From Nonlabens sp. YIK11 (GTDB lineage: Bacteria; Bacteroidota; Bacteroidia; Flavobacteriales; Flavobacteriaceae), in NCBI RefSeq assembly GCF_001413925.1, contig NZ_LBMJ01000001.1, positions 1,590,001-1,654,000 of the forward strand: a stretch of DNA of 64,000 nucleotides. Direction: 5' to 3'. Each line of letters opens with the position of its first letter. The stretch's first letter is position 1. Shown here in pieces: positions 30,486 through 37,522 of this stretch. Under the pieces are notes generated by a model. That model did no database searches. It saw nothing but the letters and a program-made list of their open reading frames with translations, and was not told the origin of the DNA. Made by a program: the position numbers and the translations under genes.

Positions 30486-32621
30486 ATGCTACCTTTACGC
30501 TTTAGATCCACAACCGTGCCCATTAATTTTTTAAACACACCTATTGATTACCTAAGCGGCGTAGGCCAGGCGCGTGCAGATCTATTGCGCAAGGAATTGG
30601 GTATTGAGACCTATGGTGATTTGGCGAATTTCTTTCCCAATCGGTATGTGGATCGCACACAGTTCTACAAGATCAATCAATTGGTACCCGACACGGCACA
30701 GGTACAGATTCTAGGTAAAGTGGTTTCTATTGCCACGGCTGGAGCTGGTAAAGCGACTAGGCTGGTAGCCACCTTTGCAGATGATACGGGTCGCATGGAA
30801 CTGGTCTGGTTCAAGGGACAGAAATATTTTAGGGAAAATCTCAAGGTCAACGAGGTCTATGTGGTGTATGGTAAGGTCTCCAGATACGGCGCGATGTACA
30901 GTATGGCACATCCTGATATGGAGCTGGCCAAGGAATACAAATCCAGACAGCAAGCAGCCATGTCGCCCATTTACCCATCTACCGAAACACTCACCAAAAG
31001 ACAGCTGACCAACAAATATTTCATTGGTTTGATGCGCAAACTGTTTTCTGAAATTAAAACAGCCTTTGTGGAGACGCTACCAGATGATGTGATGCGGGAA
31101 CAGCAGCTCATCACCAAGAATGCTGCGATGCAGGAGATCCATTTCCCGTCCAGTGCCGCTGGTTTGCAGGCTGCTTTAAAGCGATTGAAGTTTGAGGAGC
31201 TTTTTTTTATACAGTTAGAGTTATTGCTTCAAAACCGAATCAGAAAAACGCAGATCAAAAGTTTTGCCTTTGAAAAAGTAGGAGACCATTTTAATAATTT
31301 CTATCAATACAATCTACCCTTTGAATTGACCGGTGCACAAAAACGAGTGGTCAAAGAAATACGTGCCGACATGGCGACTGGTGCACACATGAATCGATTG
31401 TTACAAGGAGATGTAGGTTCTGGTAAAACCATTGTCGCGGTGCTTACATGTTTATTAGCCATTGACAACGGCTTTCAAGCCTGCATCATGGCACCTACTG
31501 AAATCCTGGCACAACAGCACATGGCTGGAGTGTCAGAATTGTTGGCGCCTACAGGTTTAAAGGTGGCTTTGCTAACAGGATCTGTCAAGACCAAAGCACG
31601 CCGAGTTATTCACGAGGCTCTGGAAGATGGCAGTCTGGATATTCTTATTGGTACTCACGCGCTTATTGAACCTAAGGTCAAATTTCAAAACTTGGGCGTT
31701 GCCATTGTAGATGAGCAACACCGTTTTGGGGTCGCTCAAAGAGCCAAATTGTGGAAGAAAAACAAGCTGCCGCCACATGTTTTGGTCATGACGGCCACGC
31801 CTATACCACGAACGCTGGCCATGAGTTTATACGGCGATCTGGATATATCTGTGATTGATGAGTTGCCGCCAGGCCGTAAAGAAATCAAAACGGTGCACCG
31901 GTATGACAAGAATAGATTGGCAGTATTCAAATTCATTAGGGATGAGATCAAAAAAGGCCGGCAGATCTATATTGTATATCCGCTGATTCAAGAATCAGAA
32001 ACGCTGGATTACAAAGACTTAATGGATGGCTATGAAAGCATCGTTAGGGAATTCCCATTACCAGACTATCAAGTGAGCATCGTTCATGGTCAAATGAAGC
32101 CTGAAGACAAGGATCATGAAATGCAACGCTTTGTAGAAGGCAAGACCCAAATCATGGTTGCTACCACAGTCATCGAGGTAGGCGTGAATGTGCCAAATGC
32201 GAGTGTGATGATTATTGAGAGTGCAGAGCGTTTTGGCCTGTCACAATTGCACCAGTTGCGTGGTAGGGTAGGACGTGGTGCAGACCAGAGTTACTGTATA
32301 CTCATGACGAGCCATAAACTAAGTAGCGAGGCCAAAACCAGACTTCAGACCATGGTAGAAACCACCGACGGTTTCAAGATCGCAGAGGTCGATCTCAAGC
32401 TGCGCGGTCCTGGCGATATCATGGGAACCCGACAAAGTGGTGTGATGGAGTTGCGCATTGCAGATATTGTCAAGGATAATGAGCTTCTCGCCGTGGCTAG
32501 AAATGCTGCGATGAATTTTCTACAGGAAGATCCATCCATTGGCCTAGAAAAAAATATCAACGTACGACGCGTGATGAATTTTCTCCAAAACAAAAAGGGC
32601 TTGTGGAAGTATATCAGTTGA
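30486..32621 (+). CDS. recG: ATP-dependent DNA helicase RecG
   Basis: Branch-migration helicase that regresses stalled forks. Up to 711 aa: N-terminal wedge/OB domain (about 60-170), then helicase motifs GDVGSGKT (Walker A), DEQHRFG (motif II), TATPIPRT (III), and the RecG-type C-terminal QLRGRVGRG and LRGPGDIMGTRQSG. The ATG at 30486 begins the open frame, but a GTG at 30516 gives MPINFLNTPIDYLSGVG, closer to the usual start of RecG in this family. The sequence around 30489 also resembles a -7 box, which would favour the GTG. Confidence 0.95.
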   Translation: MLPLRFRSTTVPINFLNTPIDYLSGVGQARADLLRKELGIETYGDLANFFPNRYVDRTQFYKINQLVPDTAQVQILGKVVSIATAGAGKATRLVATFADDTGRMELVWFKGQKYFRENLKVNEVYVVYGKVSRYGAMYSMAHPDMELAKEYKSRQQAAMSPIYPSTETLTKRQLTNKYFIGLMRKLFSEIKTAFVETLPDDVMREQQLITKNAAMQEIHFPSSAAGLQAALKRLKFEELFFIQLELLLQNRIRKTQIKSFAFEKVGDHFNNFYQYNLPFELTGAQKRVVKEIRADMATGAHMNRLLQGDVGSGKTIVAVLTCLLAIDNGFQACIMAPTEILAQQHMAGVSELLAPTGLKVALLTGSVKTKARRVIHEALEDGSLDILIGTHALIEPKVKFQNLGVAIVDEQHRFGVAQRAKLWKKNKLPPHVLVMTATPIPRTLAMSLYGDLDISVIDELPPGRKEIKTVHRYDKNRLAVFKFIRDEIKKGRQIYIVYPLIQESETLDYKDLMDGYESIVREFPLPDYQVSIVHGQMKPEDKDHEMQRFVEGKTQIMVATTVIEVGVNVPNASVMIIESAERFGLSQLHQLRGRVGRGADQSYCILMTSHKLSSEAKTRLQTMVETTDGFKIAEVDLKLRGPGDIMGTRQSGVMELRIADIVKDNELLAVARNAAMNFLQEDPSIGLEKNINVRRVMNFLQNKKGLWKYIS

Positions 32622-32626
32622 TTATC

Positions 32627-32653
32627 CTGTCATGCTGAACTTGTTTCAGCATC
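32627..32653. repeat. Solo A-type hairpin
   Basis: TGTCATGCTGAA/TTCAGCAT hairpin six bases after the recG stop, first member of the repeat cluster around the GIY-YIG gene. Confidence 0.75.
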
Positions 32654-32664
32654 GCCTTCAAATG

Positions 32665-32832
32665 TGTCATGCTGAATTTATTTCAGCATCTGATCGTAGG
32701 AAGTTCTGATGTTTGTCTGGAGTCGGATTTTTATGAAAGCATTTTCTAAAAAAAAGCTAGACCCTGAAATGAATTCAGGGTGACAAGTAATGACTTGAAT
32801 GAACAAGACCCTGAAACGAGTTCAGGGTGACA
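32665..32832. repeat. Composite palindromic repeat unit U1
   Basis: A 168-bp unit: A hairpin (ATGCTGAA-5 nt-TTCAGCAT), a spacer containing GGAGTCGGATTTT, and two B hairpins (ACCCTGAA-5 nt-TTCAGGGT) ending in TGACA. The unit ends form imperfect inverted repeats, TGTCATGCTGAA against TTCAGGGTGACA (10 of 12 match). Same layout as U2 and U3. Confidence 0.85.
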
Positions 32833-32842
32833 ATTGTGTGTT

Positions 32843-32870
32843 CTGTCATACTGGATTTATTTCAGCATCT
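32843..32870. repeat. Solo A-type hairpin before the GIY-YIG gene
   Basis: A degenerate A element (TGTCATACTGGA…TTCAGCATCT) 45 bp before the GIY-YIG start codon. Confidence 0.7.
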
Positions 32871-32914
32871 GTCATAATATAGAATTTTAGCCCACAAAAT
32901 ATTATTTTAAATGC

Positions 32915-33220
32915 ATGGCAAAACGATGGTTTCATAATTACACCGTGTACATTTTGACCAATAAAAAGAATGGTGTTCTATACATAGGAATAACTGGTGG
33001 CCTGGAAGATAGATTGCGAAGACATCAATTAGGTGAAGGATCTTACTTTACCAAGAAATATAAAGCACATAGATTGGTTTACTTTGAAGAGTTTCAGTTC
33101 GTGCATGATGCCATCGCGAGAGAAAAGCAGTTAAAAAACTGGCACCGACAGTGGAAAATTAATCTCATAGAATCCGAAAATCCTGATTGGAATGATCTCG
33201 CCGAGAATTGGAAATTATAG
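32915..33220 (+). CDS. Small GIY-YIG nuclease domain protein
   Basis: A 101-aa single-domain GIY-YIG protein (UvrC N-terminal-like, UPF0213-like group). Visible residues are Y12 in YTVYIL, LYIG (23-26), catalytic-type R33 in EDRLRRH, and E70 in IAREKQLKNW, the metal-binding position. There is no DNA-binding extra domain. It sits alone between palindromic repeat units: an A hairpin ends 45 bp before it and another begins 33 bp after. Whether the enzyme acts on these repeats is unknown; the arrangement recalls REP-associated nucleases. Confidence 0.9.
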   Translation: MAKRWFHNYTVYILTNKKNGVLYIGITGGLEDRLRRHQLGEGSYFTKKYKAHRLVYFEEFQFVHDAIAREKQLKNWHRQWKINLIESENPDWNDLAENWKL

Positions 33221-33252
33221 AGAGGTTTTATCTTTTTTCTATCTTTTTCAAA

Positions 33253-33277
33253 GTCCTGCTGAACGTGTTTCAGCAGC
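33253..33277. repeat. Solo A-type hairpin after the GIY-YIG gene
   Basis: TGCTGAA-CGTGT-TTCAGCA hairpin 33 bp downstream of the GIY-YIG stop. Confidence 0.7.
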
Positions 33278-33287
33278 TATTGATAAA

Positions 33288-33454
33288 TGTCATGCTGAAT
33301 TTATTTCAGCATCTGATGGTGCGGAGGTTCTGGTGTTTGTTTGGAGTCGGATTTTATTTTAATCATTTTACACGAGATAACGAGACCCTGAAACTAGTTC
33401 AGGGTGACAGGAACACAAGAAATATCAAGACCCTGAAACGAGTTCAGGGTGACA
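33288..33454. repeat. Composite palindromic repeat unit U2
   Basis: A 167-bp unit with the same A-spacer-B-B order as U1 and the same terminal inverted repeats. The spacer is more diverged (GGTGTTTGTTTGGAGTCGG). Confidence 0.85.
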
Positions 33455-33465
33455 GATGTTTGGTC

Positions 33466-33636
33466 TGTCATGCTGAATTTATTTCAGCATCTGATGGAGG
33501 GAAGTTTTGTTGTTTGTGTGTAGTCGGATTTTAATGAAAAGCATTTTCTAAAAAAAAAAGCTAGACCCTGAAATGAATTCAGGGTGACAAGTAATGACAT
33601 GAATGAACAAGACCCTGAAACGAGTTCAGGGTGACA
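33466..33636. repeat. Composite palindromic repeat unit U3
   Basis: A 171-bp unit nearly identical to U1 including the AAAGCATTTTCTAAAAA stretch and the inter-B spacer AAGTAATGACNTGAATGAAC. It begins 11 bases after U2. A further, decayed A element (33647-33676) follows. Confidence 0.85.
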
Positions 33637-33712
33637 GCTGTGTGGCCTGTCATGCTACATTTGTTTCAGAAGCTGAGCTGGTCATGATATTGGAAAGGAA
33701 GAATGGTAGTGA

Positions 33713-33728
33713 CGCTTTCGCGAAAGCG
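33713..33728. repeat. Palindrome copy 9 (intergenic)
   Basis: Perfect CGCTTTCGCGAAAGCG just downstream of the rluF-like gene stop, between it and the composite repeats. Confidence 0.9.
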
Positions 33729-33742
33729 AAATTATCTAAGCA

Positions 33743-34495
33743 TTAATCCATATCATCGTCTGCAATGGGAACGTAGGTCTTGTCGCTATCTGCGGTGAGG
33801 CGTCTTATTTCTGCCATTTCGGAATCGGTAAGCTCGCGGTAGTGTCCCACTGGAATGTCGAGCGGTACGTTCATGATGCGAACGCGTTTCAATTTTGTGA
33901 CCCGATAGTCCAGAAACTCGCACATGCGGCGTATTTGACGGTTCAAGCCTTGGGTAAGGACAATGCGGAAGGTTTTCCTACCTATTTGCTCGACCTCACA
34001 GTCGCGGGTAACGGTGTCCAAAATAGGAATACCGCTGGACATGCGCTCAATGAATCGCGGGTTGATGCTATGGTCCACGGTGACGATATATTCTTTTTCG
34101 TGATTGTTGCGCGCGCGCAGGATCTTATTGACGATGTCGCCATCGTTAGTAAGAAAAATCAAGCCTTCACTGGGTTTGTCAAGCCTACCTATGGGAAATA
34201 TGCGCGTGGGATAGTTGATGAAGTCGATGATGTTGTCCTTTTCCACACGTGTGTCTGTGGTACAGACGATGCCAACTGGTTTGTTAAATGCCAGATAGAC
34301 GGGTTTTTCTTTTTTCTTGGAAATCAGTTTGCCGTCAACGGCGACGATGTCGTTTTCCATGACTTTGGTTCCCATTTCTGGTACGCTGCCATTGATTGTG
34401 ACGCGTTCCTGCTCGATGAGTTTATCTGCAGCACGGCGTGAACAGTAGCCTTGCTCACTTAAAAATTTGTTGATTCTGATACCTGTTTCTGACAT
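33743..34495 (-). CDS. rluF: 23S rRNA pseudouridine synthase, RluF-like
   Basis: A 250-aa RsuA/RluF-family enzyme that isomerises a uridine in rRNA. An N-terminal S4 RNA-binding domain (RINKFLSEQGYCSRRAADKLIE) is followed by the catalytic domain with GRLDKPSEGLIFLTNDGD, where the Asp of GRLD is catalytic, and LTQGLNRQIRRMCE. The open frame runs far upstream to 34747 but that extension is translated from heptamer repeats and a terminator hairpin; the ATG at 34495 is preceded by a TAnnTTTG box and fits the family. RluF versus another RsuA-type member is not certain. Confidence 0.9.
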   Translation of the reverse strand: MSETGIRINKFLSEQGYCSRRAADKLIEQERVTINGSVPEMGTKVMENDIVAVDGKLISKKKEKPVYLAFNKPVGIVCTTDTRVEKDNIIDFINYPTRIFPIGRLDKPSEGLIFLTNDGDIVNKILRARNNHEKEYIVTVDHSINPRFIERMSSGIPILDTVTRDCEVEQIGRKTFRIVLTQGLNRQIRRMCEFLDYRVTKLKRVRIMNVPLDIPVGHYRELTDSEMAEIRRLTADSDKTYVPIADDDMD

Positions 34496-34499
34496 GTGA

Positions 34500-34507
34500 C
34501 AAAGGTA
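34500..34507 (-). promoter_or_regulatory. -7 promoter box of the rluF-like gene
   Basis: The minus strand reads TACCTTTG, matching TAnnTTTG, four bases before the ATG at 34495, so the mRNA is probably leaderless. Confidence 0.6.
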
Positions 34508-34553
34508 ATGAGTTTGGTCAAGGTTCACTTGTGTTGGGGAAAGCAGATTTTCA

Positions 34554-34598
34554 ATTCCAAATTCCAAATTCCAAGTTCCAAGTTCCAAGTTCCAAGTT
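34554..34598. repeat. Heptamer tandem repeat (RTTCCAA)n
   Basis: Six tandem heptamers, three ATTCCAA then three GTTCCAA, followed by decaying copies (GTTAAAG, GTTCAAG) up to about 34620. It lies between ssb and rluF and codes for nothing. Confidence 0.85.
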
Positions 34599-34660
34599 AA
34601 AGGTTCAAGTTCGAGTTCAAGTTTTGAAGATATATTGTGGTGTAATCGAGAATAAAAAAA

Positions 34661-34687
34661 GCTCCATCGGAAACTTACCGATGGAGC
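34661..34687. terminator. Bidirectional-looking terminator after ssb
   Basis: Ten-base stem GCTCCATCGG / CCGATGGAGC with a 7-nt loop, preceded by A7 and followed by T4-5, so on the minus strand it is an intrinsic terminator directly downstream of ssb. Confidence 0.85.
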
Positions 34688-34710
34688 TTTTCTATTAAAG
34701 GGGAAATCAA

Positions 34711-35049
34711 TTATGCCTTGCCGCCTAGCATCAGGAGCTCGCTGCAAACGACCTCAGTCGTGTAGCGGTTATTACCATCTTTATCTTCCCATTTGCGAGT
34801 GGTCAACTTTCCTTCAATGCCTACTTGATTGCCTTTGGTGATGTATTTCTCGACGATCTCGGCTGTTTTGTTCCAGGCAACAATGTTGTGCCATTGGGTA
34901 TCGCTCACGGTCTCGCCTTGTTTGTTTTTGTACCTATCTGTAGTGGCGATAGAGAACTTGGCTATTTTCTTACCGTCTGTAAGGTTGATGATTTCTGGGT
35001 CTGCGCCTAGGTTACCGATCAATTGTACTTTGTTGTTTAAACTGCTCAT
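34711..35049 (-). CDS. ssb: Single-stranded DNA-binding protein (short form)
   Basis: A 112-aa OB-fold protein (NKVQLIGNLGADPEI, FSIATTDRYKN, DTQWHNIVAWNKTAEIVEKYITKG, VGIEGKLTTRKWEDKDG). It stops after ELLMLGGKA and lacks the acidic DDDIPF-type tip that recruits replication proteins, so it is shorter than the main SSB. Bacteria of this group often have a longer housekeeping SSB elsewhere; that cannot be checked here. Start ATG at 35049, terminator 24 bp downstream. Confidence 0.92.
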   Translation of the reverse strand: MSSLNNKVQLIGNLGADPEIINLTDGKKIAKFSIATTDRYKNKQGETVSDTQWHNIVAWNKTAEIVEKYITKGNQVGIEGKLTTRKWEDKDGNNRYTTEVVCSELLMLGGKA

Positions 35050-35170
35050 AATAAATTAGTTTGTATGGATTAAAAATTTGTTTGTTGCCATTGCTGATTT
35101 GATGACGGTGCAAATATGTGGCGACTTCCTAATTCATAAATTATTTTAATCGGTTACTTTCGTTTATTGT

Positions 35171-35182
35171 CGTTTGCAAACG
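35171..35182. repeat. Perfect 12-bp palindrome CGTTTGCAAACG
   Basis: Lies at the left border of the AT-rich island between ssb and the Pycsar genes. Role unknown; could be a regulatory or recombination site. Confidence 0.4.
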
Positions 35183-35301
35183 GATAAATGCGATAAGTTA
35201 CTTTATATCAAAGGGGTTTATGTATTTAACAGGATTTGGCTAGTCGGACTGTTTAAAGAATTAAATTAATGTTGTAGTTTGATGATTGTATATAACGGCT
35301 A

Positions 35302-35311
35302 GTTGTGGTTA
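35302..35311. repeat. Left inverted repeat of accessory module 1
   Basis: GTTGTGGTTA, perfect inverted match to TAACCACAAC at 36559-36568. Preceded by TATATAACGGCTA, which recurs in similar form beyond each right end. Confidence 0.7.
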
Positions 35312-35324
35312 ATTTGAAAAAAAT

Positions 35325-35804
35325 ATGAGTCAACAAAAAGAATATTACGGATTTAGCAAAAACGTAAATGATTATTACAATCATTATGTGACAGTCGCTG
35401 ATGCCAAAGCAGGTGTGTTAATTGCTATTTCATTTGTTCTTTTTGACTTTTTAAAAGAATTTGAACATTGTACATCGTTTGAAAACTTTCTATTTTATTC
35501 AACCATTATTTTATTATCACTAACCTGTCTGTTTTCCATTTGCACAGTATTTCCTAGAAATCCAAGAAAGAAAAAAGGTTTGATATTCTGGGAAAATGTC
35601 AAGGAATTTGAAAATTCCAATGAATATTTTGATAAAGTAAAAGAATTAGACCAAGATAAAATTGAGAAAAAGTATTCGGTGCAAAATTACAGTTTGAGCA
35701 AATTGTTAAGTAGAAAATATTGGTTTATCAGAGCATCAATAATTGTTTTTATACCTTCATTAGTCTGTCTAATTACTTTATATATGATAAACACTTATGC
35801 CTAA
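35325..35804 (+). CDS. pycTM: Pycsar effector, PycTM-type membrane protein
   Basis: A 159-aa protein with three predicted transmembrane segments (about 28-43, 54-76 and 133-155) and the N-terminal pattern YYNHYVTVADAKAG typical of the PycTM effector family. In Pycsar anti-phage systems such effectors bind cyclic UMP or CMP made on infection and damage the inner membrane. The cyclase gene follows with an 8-bp overlap, which strongly supports the call. The region is visibly AT-rich compared with its neighbours, consistent with transfer. Start ATG at 35325. Confidence 0.82.
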   Translation: MSQQKEYYGFSKNVNDYYNHYVTVADAKAGVLIAISFVLFDFLKEFEHCTSFENFLFYSTIILLSLTCLFSICTVFPRNPRKKKGLIFWENVKEFENSNEYFDKVKELDQDKIEKKYSVQNYSLSKLLSRKYWFIRASIIVFIPSLVCLITLYMINTYA

Positions 35805-36561
35805 TTGGAATAAAGAATTTTGGGAATCTATAAAGCAACAATTTGATTTAAATATTGACGGACTTGATGATAGAGTTGATTCTGTAACTGACGGCAGAGT
35901 TACACCAGCGTTAGAAGATATTGCTATAGGTTCTGGTAGAAAAATGAGAGCCGTATGTCTATTCTTTGATATTAGAGGATTTACTAAACGGACTAGCTCT
36001 TCTGATTTAGAAAAATTAAAGGAAACGCTTTATATGCTCAATTGCGTTATTCCCACGGTAATGAAAATTATATATGATTTCAATGGTTATATAGAAAAAA
36101 ATACAGGAGACGGAATTATGGCATTAATTGGTACTGATGATGATGACGAAACATCAGCCCTAAATGCACTTAAAGCATCTTTAACTATTTTTTATACTCT
36201 TAAACACCTCATAAACCCGCATTTGGAAAAAAAAGGAATTAAAAAAGTAGATGCTAGAATTGGAATAGATTTAGGTCAAATTCTTATTACCAGAATAGGT
36301 TTGCCAACTGGAACGAGTAAACATAAAAGAAATTTTTTAACAGCTGTTGGACCGACACCGAACATAGCATCTAAAATTCAAAATGCAGCTGGAACAAATG
36401 AAATTTGGGTTGGCGACCAAATTAAAAAAAAGGCACCTGAAAGCTACCAACAGCATTTTAAAATCAAATCAATCGAAGGTTGGAATTGGATTTATTCAGG
36501 AACAACAAATAAATATGACGTTTGGAAATTTCAAGCTGTCTGGTTGGACCCAAAAAACTAA
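35797..36561 (+). CDS. pycC: Pycsar pyrimidine cyclase (class III nucleotidyl cyclase)
   Basis: A 254-aa cyclase with the class III catalytic domain. Metal-binding aspartates are present: D58 in LFFDIRGFT and D105 in NTGDGIMAL. The transition-state Asn is N189 in TPNIASKIQ, but the Arg normally four residues later is Lys (K193). It has no sensor or membrane domain. By analogy with known Pycsar systems it makes cCMP or cUMP during phage infection; which base it prefers, and that it is not an adenylate cyclase, is inferred from the adjacent PycTM gene. Its stop codon is the first three bases of the right inverted repeat. Confidence 0.82.
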   Translation: MPNWNKEFWESIKQQFDLNIDGLDDRVDSVTDGRVTPALEDIAIGSGRKMRAVCLFFDIRGFTKRTSSSDLEKLKETLYMLNCVIPTVMKIIYDFNGYIEKNTGDGIMALIGTDDDDETSALNALKASLTIFYTLKHLINPHLEKKGIKKVDARIGIDLGQILITRIGLPTGTSKHKRNFLTAVGPTPNIASKIQNAAGTNEIWVGDQIKKKAPESYQQHFKIKSIEGWNWIYSGTTNKYDVWKFQAVWLDPKN

Positions 36562-36568
36562 CCACAAC
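36559..36568. repeat. Right inverted repeat of accessory module 1
   Basis: TAACCACAAC, starting with the TAA stop of pycC; pairs with 35302-35311. Followed by AA and then TATATAAAACATGGCTA. Confidence 0.7.
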
Positions 36569-36732
36569 AATCTATATAAAACATGGCTAATATGAGCTTT
36601 CCAAGAGGTTTTTGTGTATTTGCAGAGTCGCCAAACTTTTAAATTTGACGATTTTCCAAAAATGAAATAAATAGTAAAATTTAAAAATTCGGCTTGTGTA
36701 TTATCCGAAAATTAATCGCCTTTTTTCAGCGC

Positions 36733-36740
36733 TACTTTTG
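36733..36740 (+). promoter_or_regulatory. -7 promoter box of accessory module 2
   Basis: TACTTTTG in AGCGCTACTTTTG, 12 nt before the left inverted repeat of module 2. A transcript would therefore begin just before the repeat. Confidence 0.55.
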
Positions 36741-36752
36741 ATATACAAGACC

Positions 36753-36762
36753 GTTGCAAGTA
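36753..36762. repeat. Left inverted repeat of accessory module 2
   Basis: GTTGCAAGTA, perfect inverted match to TACTTGCAAC at 37388-37397. It has the same GTTGnnnnTA form as the module 1 repeat but a different centre. Confidence 0.7.
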
Positions 36763-36765
36763 ATT

Positions 36766-37386
36766 ATGAAAAACATTCTGCTGACATTAATAATTTTGAC
36801 TTCAATGAGTTGTAAAAGTCAATCAAAATCTGAATTAAATTTAGAACAGCTAATTGAACGTGACAAAGCGGAGTTGATTAAAATAACGGAGTCGGAAAAA
36901 TCTAAAGGAACTATTTCTGAACTGAATATTTTAGATTTAAAATTTGGACAATCGACTAAAGCTGTTGACTCAATTCTAAAACAAAAATCTGACTTTGAAT
37001 CTATAAACGGAGATACGAATGAGTTTGAGAATTATGGAATAAACTGGGAATTAAACGCTGACTTTAAAATTCCAACAATTATCCGAACTGATTTTTACAA
37101 AGACAAACTATATGAATTGGAATTAGTGTTTTTGACTGACGAAAAAAACATTGAACTCGGATTTGAAAAGCTGACTGGATATTTAAGACAAAAATATGGA
37201 AATGAGCATTTGAAAGTTTACTCTATTCTGTCACAAACGAAAGAAAGTGGACCATTTACGTACTATTGGATTGAAAAAAACAGAAAAGTTATGGCTTACC
37301 GAATGCAGGAATACTGTTATTTAAGAATTACAGATTCTTCGGTGGATTATGATAAATTGACAAACATATTTGGAAACAAAAAATAA
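36766..37386 (+). CDS. Lipoprotein of unknown function in accessory module
   Basis: A 206-aa predicted lipoprotein: MKNILLTLIILTSMSC ends in a lipobox (S-M-S-C), so it should be anchored after cleavage before Cys16. I recognise no domain; the mature part is a mix of helices and strands (ILDLKFGQSTKAVDSILKQ, YELELVFLTDEKNIELGFEKLTGYLRQKYG), reminiscent of small lipoproteins that compare predicted and observed values but not assignable. The open frame starts at a TTG inside the inverted repeat; the ATG at 36766 is preferred because of the lipoprotein signal. AT-rich like the Pycsar module. Confidence 0.75.
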   Translation: MKNILLTLIILTSMSCKSQSKSELNLEQLIERDKAELIKITESEKSKGTISELNILDLKFGQSTKAVDSILKQKSDFESINGDTNEFENYGINWELNADFKIPTIIRTDFYKDKLYELELVFLTDEKNIELGFEKLTGYLRQKYGNEHLKVYSILSQTKESGPFTYYWIEKNRKVMAYRMQEYCYLRITDSSVDYDKLTNIFGNKK

Positions 37387-37387
37387 C

Positions 37388-37397
37388 TACTTGCAAC
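37388..37397. repeat. Right inverted repeat of accessory module 2
   Basis: TACTTGCAAC, one base after the lipoprotein stop; followed by AA and TGTATAATTCATAGCT, similar to the flank of module 1. Confidence 0.7.
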
Positions 37398-37522
37398 AAC
37401 GTGTATAATTCATAGCTGGGTAGATGCCTAACCGAAAATGAACAGCTTATTTAAGCGCTACATATCGTAAATTAGACTTACCATCATTTATAAACCAAGT
37501 ACCTTTTAAAACTAGATACGCC

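Noticed and set aside
33208..33534. 108-aa open frame overlapping the repeat units
   Set aside because: It is translated from the composite palindromic repeats (MLNLFQHL and TLKLVQGDR patterns arise from the hairpins), starts inside the GIY-YIG end and has no promoter or domain.
32627..33676. CRISPR array
   Set aside because: Hairpin copies are irregularly spaced, spacers are themselves repeated and no cas genes are present.
34496..34747. 84-codon N-terminal extension of the rluF-like gene
   Set aside because: It runs through the heptamer repeats, the ssb terminator and the end of ssb; the promoter box lies at 34500-34507, so translation starts at 34495.
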